From Flavobacteriales bacterium (lineage in GTDB: Bacteria > Bacteroidota > Bacteroidia > Flavobacteriales > TMED113), in NCBI GenBank assembly GCA_002696965.1, contig NZUB01000034.1, positions 1 to 12,482 of the forward strand: DNA of 12,482 nt, in the 5' to 3' direction. Of this stretch, positions 7,382 through 12,482 are shown piece after piece; position 1 is the first letter of the stretch; each line of letters starts with the position of its first letter. Below the pieces are notes generated by a model. That model was not told the DNA's origin and searched no databases. It saw nothing but the letters and a program-made list of their open reading frames with translations. The translations under genes and the position numbers were made by a program.

Positions 7382-7480
7382 AGTTATGTTTTTATTTTTT
7401 TGAATTAACTTAATTAGTGGTTTTTTTTAATTATTATTGATTATAAAATTTAATATTATAAAAATATATATTTTCATTAT

Positions 7481-7488
7481 TATGTTTA
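7481..7488 (+). promoter_or_regulatory. Weak candidate -7 box for birA
   Basis: TATGTTTA differs from TAnnTTTG only at the last base and ends six nt before the birA ATG at 7495. If used, the transcript would start at about 7493 with almost no leader. The divergent rsfS-birA interval (7382-7494) is nearly pure A+T, so a chance match is quite possible. Confidence 0.22.
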
Positions 7489-7494
7489 ATAAAT

Positions 7495-8229
7495 ATGCAT
7501 AAATGTTTTAATAATATAATTTATTTTGATTGTTTAGATTCCTCTAATGATTATTTAATAGATTTATATAAGAACTTTTCTATTATCGACCCATTAACTA
7601 TATATGTGGATAAGCAAAAGAAAGGGCGAGGTAGTATGGGTAAAAAATGGTTTTCAGGAAAAGCAGGTTTAACTTTTAGTTTTTCTATTAAGATATCAGA
7701 ACATCAGCAGCCTTTTACTTTCAACATGTTGACCACTCTATCACTATTTAGACTGTTAAGGGATTTAGATATTCAAGCATATATAAAATATCCCAATGAT
7801 ATTATTGTGAATAATAAAAAAATTGCCGGTGCATTGACTGAAATCATTAATATTAAGGGTCAGAAGTATGCTATTATTGGTGTTGGCTTAAATGTCAACA
7901 ATGTAACTTTCCCTCAAACAATTCCACATGCAACTTCATTATATCAGTTGCTGTCAAACCAAATTAATAAAGATGATTTGTTCAGGTCTTTAATAATCCA
8001 TATTAAAGATTTCATGACACTAAATACTAATCAAAAACATGATGTTCAGAAATTATATTTTAAATACCTTCAAGGTACTAATGATTATGTGTTAACTTTT
8101 TTTAGAGGTGAAAAGATGTTTTTAAAGATTTTACATCTTAATAGCCAAGGTGTGTTAACTATTCAAGAAAGAGATTCTTTGGTTGTTTATACAGTTGCAT
8201 CAACAGAATTAAAATTCCTATTAATTTAA
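7495..8229 (+). CDS. birA: Biotin-[acetyl-CoA-carboxylase] ligase, class I
   Basis: Makes biotinyl-AMP from biotin and ATP and transfers biotin to the lysine of carboxylase carrier domains, in the cytoplasm. The 244 aa start directly with the catalytic domain; with no N-terminal helix-turn-helix this is a class I, non-repressor ligase. Motifs: DCLDSSNDYL (12-21), the biotinyl-AMP loop KGRGSMGKKW (43-52, the GRGRxGR motif with Ser-Met in place of the usual residues), IKYPND (97-102, usually KWPND), KKIAGALTE (108-116) and GVGLNVN (129-135), then a small C-terminal SH3-like domain. Tyr in place of Trp in the PND motif is mild variation. It is transcribed away from rsfS and overlaps the tail of pyrE by 9 bp. 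Confidence 0.95.
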   Translation: MHKCFNNIIYFDCLDSSNDYLIDLYKNFSIIDPLTIYVDKQKKGRGSMGKKWFSGKAGLTFSFSIKISEHQQPFTFNMLTTLSLFRLLRDLDIQAYIKYPNDIIVNNKKIAGALTEIINIKGQKYAIIGVGLNVNNVTFPQTIPHATSLYQLLSNQINKDDLFRSLIIHIKDFMTLNTNQKHDVQKLYFKYLQGTNDYVLTFFRGEKMFLKILHLNSQGVLTIQERDSLVVYTVASTELKFLLI

Positions 8230-8838
8230 TTCATTTTTTTGCCAATCATATAATACCTGACTTTCTGTGTGAGTAATTAGTTTTTTTTGCATGGCTACAG
8301 ATATTAAAGTGGTATAGTCACATAAAGAAAAATATGGTATTGATAGATCTTGAGGATTAAAAAAATTGTATGTGAAAATTGACATTAAGCCAATTACTGT
8401 GGAATTTTTTTCAATTGCTTGAATAGCCTTTAAACTACTTTTACCAGTGCTTATAAGGTCCTCAATTACTATTACACGGCTTTTAGGCTTCAAGTCACCT
8501 TCAATTTGATTTTGTCTTCCATGTGATTTTGCTTGGCTTCTGACATATATAAATGGGAGGTTCAGTTGATCAGCAATTAGCATTCCATGTGGAATTGCAC
8601 CAGTTGCCACTCCTGCTATATAATCAATAGATTCAAACTGTTTTATTATAGTTTCACAAAACAATTTAATTATTATTTTTCTTTCTTTTACGTGAGATAA
8701 TAATAGTCTATTATCACAATAAATAGGTGATTTTTTTCCTGAAGACCAGGTGAAGAAATTAGAAGGTTGTAACTTTATTGCATTTATACTTAACAATATA
8801 TCAGCAATTTTTTCAGACTTTAATTGATTAATTATCAT
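8221..8838 (-). CDS. pyrE: Orotate phosphoribosyltransferase
   Basis: Converts orotate and PRPP to orotidine 5'-phosphate, the fifth step of de novo pyrimidine synthesis. The 205-aa protein shows an N-terminal WSSGKKSPIYCDNR (31-44), GVATGAIPHG (76-85), the mobile catalytic loop YVRSQAKSHGRQNQIEG (98-114), and the PRPP-binding motif VIVIEDLISTGKSS (122-135), where Lys replaces the second Gly of the common STGGS. Length and motifs are complete, so it should be active. It is a single-gene minus-strand unit lying between two plus-strand genes: the stop end overlaps birA by 9 bp, and its start codon shares bases with the Nudix start codon. A perfect TAnnTTTG box four nt before the ATG suggests a leaderless mRNA. 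Confidence 0.96.
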   Translation of the reverse strand: MIINQLKSEKIADILLSINAIKLQPSNFFTWSSGKKSPIYCDNRLLLSHVKERKIIIKLFCETIIKQFESIDYIAGVATGAIPHGMLIADQLNLPFIYVRSQAKSHGRQNQIEGDLKPKSRVIVIEDLISTGKSSLKAIQAIEKNSTVIGLMSIFTYNFFNPQDLSIPYFSLCDYTTLISVAMQKKLITHTESQVLYDWQKNELN

Positions 8839-9514
8839 GTTGCAAATTTATAAAGTTTTTATTAAAAATTTTTTCGTAGCTATTGGATATTGTCCTCATT
8901 TAATGAAAAATGTAGATTTAATTTCACAATCGTGTAGTTGTATTTTTTGTTCATCTTCTTTAGATGATGAAAATACGATGACACAAATATCTACTGCATC
9001 ATTACTGTGTAATTATTTAATTTTCAATTCATATAATCTTAAAGGTAATTTAATTATTCATTCTATTCATTGTAATGATATTTTTCAAAATTTGAAACAA
9101 AAATATTCTTTTATTATTTCAGCTGGTGGTGTTGTGTTAAATGAAAAAGATGAAGTTTTGATGATTTTGAAAAATAATATTTGGGATTTGCCTAAGGGTA
9201 AAAAAGATATGCTTGAATCAGATTCTGAGGCAGCTGTAAGAGAAGTCAATGAAGAAACTAATGTCAAGATTGCCTCTATCTTTGATGGCCCCTTTAGTAC
9301 ATACCATATGTATTCTTGTTCGCAAGAACAAAAACAAAACAACATGATTTTAAAAGAAACTAAATGGTTTTTAATGCATGCTGATTCGAAAGAAAGATTA
9401 AGGCCTCAGCTTGAGGAGTGTATAAATGATGTAGCTTGGATTCCCAAAAAGCAAGTATTTCAGATCAAGACTTATGATTCAGTAAAATTAGTTTTCGAGT
9501 ATTTTTTTAATTAG
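8837..9514 (+). CDS. Nudix hydrolase with N-terminal extension
   Basis: A 225-aa protein with a C-terminal Nudix hydrolase domain, which cleaves nucleoside diphosphates linked to another group. The Nudix box GX5EX7REUXEEXGU runs from G121 to V143, with catalytic REVNEE (135-140) intact and the late Gly replaced by Asn142. SAGGVVLNEKDEVLMI (95-110) and WDLPKGKKDMLE (116-127) are the family's strand and approach to the box. Residues 1-90 form an extension that opens with IYKVFIKN, as in Bacteroidota relatives I remember, so the ATG at 8837 is probably the true start. The extension is Cys-rich here: Cys19, 33, 35, 38, 58 and 79. The substrate is not predictable. Its first codon overlaps the pyrE start codon on the other strand; its stop lies 9 nt from the coaD stop. 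Confidence 0.87.
   Translation: MLQIYKVFIKNFFVAIGYCPHLMKNVDLISQSCSCIFCSSSLDDENTMTQISTASLLCNYLIFNSYNLKGNLIIHSIHCNDIFQNLKQKYSFIISAGGVVLNEKDEVLMILKNNIWDLPKGKKDMLESDSEAAVREVNEETNVKIASIFDGPFSTYHMYSCSQEQKQNNMILKETKWFLMHADSKERLRPQLEECINDVAWIPKKQVFQIKTYDSVKLVFEYFFN
8843..8850 (-). promoter_or_regulatory. Putative -7 promoter box for pyrE, predicting a leaderless mRNA
   Basis: On the minus strand TAAATTTG is an exact TAnnTTTG match, followed by CAAC and then the pyrE ATG. With the final G at -5, +1 falls on the A of the ATG at 8838. The box lies inside the first codons of the divergent Nudix gene. No TTTG -33 element is visible about 20 bp upstream, which lowers confidence. Confidence 0.45.
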
Positions 9515-9523
9515 TAGTAGCTG

Positions 9524-9994
9524 TTATTCTATGGCAGAAATTGTATTATGATGCAAGAATGGTTTTAAGTCACCTCTGTTTTTTATAATATCTTTTACTA
9601 TGCTGGATGATATCATCATATGATTTTGACTTGTTAGAAAAAATACAGTTTCAATTTTAGTATTTAATTTATTATTAGTTAATGCTATATCTTTTTCATA
9701 TTGAAAATCAGTATAATTACGCAAACCTCTTATAATGTATTTTGATTTTTGTTCTTTACAGAAATTAACTGTTAAGCCAGCATAATCTTTTATTAGTATT
9801 TTTTTTTCATTTTTAAATATTGATGTAATAAATTCTTTTCTTTTTTTTAATGAGAACATATATTTTTTTTCTGGGTTCATCCCAATTGCTATAATTACCT
9901 TGTCAAATAATTGAAGAGAGCGCTTTACAATGTCAATATGGCCTAGTGTTAATGGGTCAAAACTACCCGGGAAAACAGCTGATTTCAGGTTCAT
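9524..9994 (-). CDS. coaD: Phosphopantetheine adenylyltransferase
   Basis: Adenylates 4'-phosphopantetheine with ATP to give dephospho-CoA, the penultimate step of coenzyme A synthesis; soluble hexamer. The 156-aa length is typical. Signatures: FPGSFDPLTLGHIDI (8-22) with the nucleotidyltransferase TxGH at 16-19, YAGLTVNFCK (71-80), IIRGLRNYTDFQYEKDIALT (87-106) and the C-terminal ISSSIVKDI (128-136), where homologues have ISST.VR. It is the last gene of the four-gene minus-strand operon: its ATG is 9 nt after the rsmD stop, and its stop is 9 nt from the convergent Nudix stop. That gap is too short for a normal intrinsic terminator, so transcripts probably overlap. Confidence 0.97.
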   Translation of the reverse strand: MNLKSAVFPGSFDPLTLGHIDIVKRSLQLFDKVIIAIGMNPEKKYMFSLKKRKEFITSIFKNEKKILIKDYAGLTVNFCKEQKSKYIIRGLRNYTDFQYEKDIALTNNKLNTKIETVFFLTSQNHMMISSSIVKDIIKNRGDLKPFLHHNTISAIE

Positions 9995-10003
9995 AATTGT
10001 AAT

Positions 10004-10540
10004 TTATATTTTAAAAAAACTAAAATTCACACTTCCGTATTTTTTTGTCAGATAAAGATTATCATGTTTTGTAAAATTAATAAATTTCGAGTGTTCAATA
10101 ATTAAAGTTCCATGTTCTTTGATTAGTTTCTTATTTAAGATCAATTCTATTATCTTTTCGTATTCTATTTGAGTGTAATTATATGGTGGGTCAGCAAAAA
10201 TAACATCATAATCTTCTTGATTTCTTTTTAAATACCGCATAGTATCTGAAAAGACTATATCTAGCATTGTAAGATTCAGTAATAATTTTATTTTTTTGAT
10301 AAAATCGATACATTTTCTATTATTATCCACAGCTGTTATTTTTCTCACCCCTCTAGAACAGAACTCGTAACTTATATTTCCAGTACCAGCAAAAAGGTCT
10401 AATGCACATGTGTGTTCAAATATATAATCATTCCTTAACAGGTTAAATAAGCTTTCTTTTGCAAAATCTGTAGTTGGTCGAGCATGTAACTTTTGAAAGT
10501 TAATTTTTCGGTTTTTATATAATCCAGATATTATTCGCAT
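10004..10540 (-). CDS. rsmD: 16S rRNA (guanine966-N2)-methyltransferase
   Basis: SAM-dependent Rossmann methyltransferase that modifies G966 (E. coli numbering) of 16S rRNA in the assembling small subunit. The 178 aa are full length. MRIISGLYKNRKI at the N-terminus and RPTTDFAKESLFNLL (21-35) are hallmark RsmD segments; the SAM-binding loop is ALDLFAGTGNIS (46-57); the catalytic DPPY of N-methyltransferases is at 117-120 in VIFADPPYNY. The start ATG overlaps the end of the DUF3822 gene in ATGCGAATAA (10531-10540), and the coaD start follows its stop after 9 nt, so it is embedded in a tightly coupled operon. The pairing of DUF3822 with rsmD is one I recall as recurrent in Bacteroidota. Confidence 0.96.
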   Translation of the reverse strand: MRIISGLYKNRKINFQKLHARPTTDFAKESLFNLLRNDYIFEHTCALDLFAGTGNISYEFCSRGVRKITAVDNNRKCIDFIKKIKLLLNLTMLDIVFSDTMRYLKRNQEDYDVIFADPPYNYTQIEYEKIIELILNKKLIKEHGTLIIEHSKFINFTKHDNLYLTKKYGSVNFSFFKI

Positions 10541-11355
10541 ATTATTTGACTAAAAATATGATGGTTATTGTAATCTTGAAAATCTAGTAGTTGATGGTTA
10601 TATAAAAACATATCCGGTTTTTGGAGGAATATAATATGATGTATATAATCTTTCATGATATTAAAATACGGGTGTGTTTTATCTAGGTTACTAATTATGT
10701 TTAGTTTTGTATTATGCTGATTGACATTTAAAATATGTAAGCAATTAGTAAAGTAATATAAAAAGTCATTTTCATTGTCAAATTTAAATTGATTATAAAA
10801 AATAAATTGTTTGTTTTTTAGGTATACGATACTAAATTGGCTATTTTCAAGATGTATCAACATCTCATCTTTATTTTTTTCACTTCGATATATAGCATAA
10901 TCTGTTAATATGGATGCAAATGGCTTAATTATTGTTTTTGTAAAGGTTTTGGTAAATATTTGTTCAATCTGTTTATTAATAGATGATATGGCGTAACAAT
11001 CAGTAAATTTTTGCTTTATATATATATGCGTATCCATTGGTTGGCTAGATTTATTTATTTCAATATAATTGGAGATATTTTTTTGGTCAAATAATGGCGC
11101 TGGAATAAATGTAGATTGTGCTATATTAATAGCTACTAATGCAGGGCTTACTAGATTGGGAGGTTTTACTTTCTGTATTATTTGACTAATGTGTTTTACC
11201 AGTTTTTCTGGATCGGTTTTAATCGGTTCTGTCTCTATACTTTCAAAACATTTTTTAGACGTATTAAAAGTGGAGTGAGTGAGTGAAAGATTATCTAAGT
11301 AAAGTATCAACTTTAAATGACCGTCTTTTTTTATTTGACTATTGCCAGTTCCCAT
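10531..11355 (-). CDS. DUF3822 family protein
   Basis: A 274-aa protein of the Bacteroidota family DUF3822. Recognition rests on an N-terminal LILYLDNLSLTHSTF (16-30), PALVAINIAQSTFIPAPLFD (within 70-90, usually followed by 'YL.fn'), ENDFLYYFTNCLHILNVN (within 194-212; homologues have 'edFlYYil...eqL.ln') and a C-terminal YIHHIIFL strand. No signal peptide or membrane segment. I recall a structural-genomics structure of a Bacteroides member described as having an actin-like ATPase fold, but I see no classical phosphate loop here, so nucleotide binding is not evident. The start ATG overlaps the upstream membrane-protein gene by 17 nt, and its stop overlaps the rsmD start by 10 nt. The N-terminal MGTGNSQ lies wholly in the overlap and may not be conserved. 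Confidence 0.82.
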   Translation of the reverse strand: MGTGNSQIKKDGHLKLILYLDNLSLTHSTFNTSKKCFESIETEPIKTDPEKLVKHISQIIQKVKPPNLVSPALVAINIAQSTFIPAPLFDQKNISNYIEINKSSQPMDTHIYIKQKFTDCYAISSINKQIEQIFTKTFTKTIIKPFASILTDYAIYRSEKNKDEMLIHLENSQFSIVYLKNKQFIFYNQFKFDNENDFLYYFTNCLHILNVNQHNTKLNIISNLDKTHPYFNIMKDYIHHIIFLQKPDMFLYNHQLLDFQDYNNHHIFSQIICE

Positions 11356-11980
11356 TTAAATGTGCTTCAAACATAGAACCAATAACCAATGGGTCATTTG
11401 GATCATAAGGTTTCGGATCTTTGGCTTCAAAAACCGGAACAGTTATTTTAGATTTATTAATTGTTCCAGCGGATAATTGAAATTTTATTCCATTACCAAA
11501 AGGCACATATGCAAGTGAATCAATTGGGTAATTTTTGGAAAATAAAGAGTCTAGTATATTAACTTTTCCTAATGTGTCAATTAGCATGGTGTCTTTAAAT
11601 TGATACTCTCTATATATGTCATTGAAGTATTCAATTAATGTGTCAGTTTTTTCCACTATTACAAATGAATCTAATTTTACAAATGGAATAAGTTTTTCAA
11701 AGTCACTAGTGAAAAATCCATTTTTTTCTTTAAAAGCTAATTCAGCACTTCTTATATCTATTAATTTCTGTTTAACAAAATTATACCTATAATTTTTTTC
11801 TTTTTCAAACTTTATTGGGTCCATGATGATTTTAGTTAGAAAAATTCCCAACCCAACAATTATTAATGGTAATATTATTTGAAGAGTTTTTTGGTAATTA
11901 TTATGCAATTTAACCGAGGGGGTTGCTAATATAGCTAATAAGGCTATAAGTAAAATCGTAATAATAATAATAATAATCAT
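11339..11980 (-). CDS. Conserved membrane protein with pseudopilin-like segment
   Basis: A 213-aa protein of unknown function. Two hydrophobic segments are visible, about 2-20 and 33-52, then FEKEKNYRYNFVKQKLIDIRSAELAFKEKNGFFTSDFEKLIPFV (within 58-101). Bacteroidota homologues I remember keep the pattern R(Y)..v...LkDIR.Aq..yk...G.yt.sFd.Li.Fvk.DS. That run resembles the N-terminal helix-loop of type II pseudopilins (a helix, then G-x-Y/F, then a short helix), but there is no prepilin peptidase site. The C-terminal part ends in VPVFEAKDPKPYDPNDP (181-197). With two membrane segments the C-terminal domain could face either side. The first segment, encoded partly by a trinucleotide repeat, seems extra compared with relatives. 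It is the first gene of the operon and overlaps the DUF3822 gene by 17 nt. Confidence 0.72.
   Translation of the reverse strand: MIIIIIITILLIALLAILATPSVKLHNNYQKTLQIILPLIIVGLGIFLTKIIMDPIKFEKEKNYRYNFVKQKLIDIRSAELAFKEKNGFFTSDFEKLIPFVKLDSFVIVEKTDTLIEYFNDIYREYQFKDTMLIDTLGKVNILDSLFSKNYPIDSLAYVPFGNGIKFQLSAGTINKSKITVPVFEAKDPKPYDPNDPLVIGSMFEAHLNGNWQ
11960..11977. repeat. (AAT)6 trinucleotide microsatellite
   Basis: Six perfect AAT units on the plus strand read as six ATT (Ile) codons, residues 2-7, directly after the start codon of the minus-strand membrane-protein gene. Changes in unit number would lengthen or shorten the first hydrophobic segment without shifting the frame. Confidence 0.8.
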
Positions 11981-11999
11981 GTTTTATAATTTTATCATT

Positions 12000-12007
12000 C
12001 AAATCTA
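12000..12007 (-). promoter_or_regulatory. Putative -7 promoter box for the DUF3822-rsmD-coaD operon
   Basis: TAGATTTG on the minus strand matches TAnnTTTG exactly and ends 19 nt before the ATG of the first operon gene (11980). The predicted start of transcription is near 11995, a leader of about 15 nt. A TTG lies 11 nt upstream, closer than the usual 17-23 nt spacing for a -33 element, so I do not count it. Confidence 0.45.
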
Positions 12008-12150
12008 CAATTTTTTAACAATATATTGATAATTCAGATGTTCTTTAGCTATTAAAATATAAAAATCTTTTTATTAGTCAGTAATGTAATTTTAAACATT
12101 TAAAATTTTGTTTTAAATTCGCTCAAGTAAAATTTAAATTTTTTTTCAAA

Positions 12151-12482
12151 ATGGGTAAAGGCAAAATCAAAGTTCAAGCGGAAAATATTTTTCCAATAAT
12201 AAAAAAGTTTTTATATACAGATCAAGAAATTTTTTTAAGAGAATTGGTTAGTAATGCAGTTGATGCAACTACTAAATTGAAAAAATTATCTTCTCTTGGT
12301 AAGTTTAAAGGTGATTTAGGTGATTTAAAAATTGAGATTGTAGTTAATAAAGATGATAAAACAATTTCTATCATTGATTGTGGGATTGGTATGACTTCTG
12401 ATGAGGTCAAACAGTATATTAATCAAGTTGCATTTTCAGGTGCAGAGGATTTTTTAAAAAAATATGATGATAAAAATGATAA
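12151..12482 (+). CDS. htpG: Molecular chaperone HtpG (Hsp90), 3' end cut by window edge
   Basis: N-terminal 110 codons of bacterial Hsp90, an ATP-driven homodimeric chaperone in the cytoplasm. The frame from ATG 12151 is open to the window edge. The GHKL ATPase pocket is recognisable: FLRELVSNAVDATTKL (28-43) carries the catalytic Glu and Mg-binding Asn of the RELxSNAxDA motif, and IIDCGIGMT holds the adenine-contacting Asp and the G1 loop. Next comes VKQYINQVAFSGAEDFL, typical of Bacteroidota HtpG (usually INQiAFSSAeeFl). MGKGKIKVQAEN is a normal N-terminus. It is divergent from the DUF3822 operon across 170 bp in which I could not find a convincing promoter; TAAATTTT at 12135-12142 is one base off TAnnTTTG and 8 nt before the ATG. 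Confidence 0.96.
   Translation, partial: MGKGKIKVQAENIFPIIKKFLYTDQEIFLRELVSNAVDATTKLKKLSSLGKFKGDLGDLKIEIVVNKDDKTISIIDCGIGMTSDEVKQYINQVAFSGAEDFLKKYDDKND

Noticed and set aside
7379..7386. TAACTTTG on the minus strand as the rsfS promoter
   Set aside because: It overlaps the likely TTG start, so the transcript would begin inside the coding region, and no -33 element is visible. Kept only as part of the start-codon finding.
12106..12135. TTTTG at 12106-12110 with TAAAATTT at 12128-12135 as an htpG promoter
   Set aside because: The spacing is right, but the -7 box misses two of its four key bases, which is expected by chance here.
12361..12395. DCGIGM in HtpG in place of DNGIGM
   Set aside because: The second position varies among Hsp90 proteins (Asn, Ser, Thr), so Cys is not remarkable.

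Overview
This window looks like a very AT-rich housekeeping segment from the chromosome of a Bacteroidota bacterium, probably from the Flavobacteriia or a nearby lineage. The base composition is a by-eye judgement and was not computed. Support comes from three sources. Several genes belong to families I know mainly from Bacteroidota: DUF3822, a DUF7033-type polysaccharide deacetylase-like protein, and the LUD-ftsH-rsfS cluster. Prolyl-tRNA synthetase is the archaeal/eukaryotic-type short form. Exact matches to the Bacteroidota -7 promoter box TAnnTTTG lie in front of several transcription units, while Shine-Dalgarno sequences are mostly absent. There is no sign of phage, insertion sequence, plasmid or CRISPR.

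Layout, left to right. A truncated minus-strand gene for a small secreted protein (1-255) is divergent from a plus-strand run: proS, tRNA-Glu(UUC), rpsT, a deacetylase-like gene and a FemAB/GNAT-like gene (363-4484). It meets a minus-strand operon (4511-7381) that reads rsfS -> ftsH -> LUD-domain gene. Next come birA (+), pyrE (-) and a Nudix gene (+), packed so tightly that birA and pyrE overlap tail to tail and pyrE and the Nudix gene share start-codon bases head to head. A second minus-strand operon (9524-11980) reads membrane protein -> DUF3822 -> rsmD -> coaD. The window ends inside htpG (+), cut at the right edge.

Functionally, translation dominates: proS, tRNA-Glu, rpsT, rsmD (16S rRNA methylation) and rsfS (ribosome silencing). 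Protein quality control (ftsH, htpG) and cofactor or nucleotide metabolism (birA, coaD, pyrE) make up most of the rest. Five genes have no firm function: the secreted protein, the deacetylase-like/FemAB-like pair, the LUD protein, and the membrane protein/DUF3822 pair.

I found no clear-cut new system. The most interesting points are: (1) the CATG head-to-head start of pyrE and the Nudix gene, with a perfect -7 box placed so that pyrE mRNA should be leaderless; (2) a membrane protein with a pseudopilin-like segment translationally coupled to DUF3822, a family I recall as actin-like in fold; (3) a conserved LUD protein coupled to FtsH and RsfS; and (4) a short rsfS reading frame with no good start codon.
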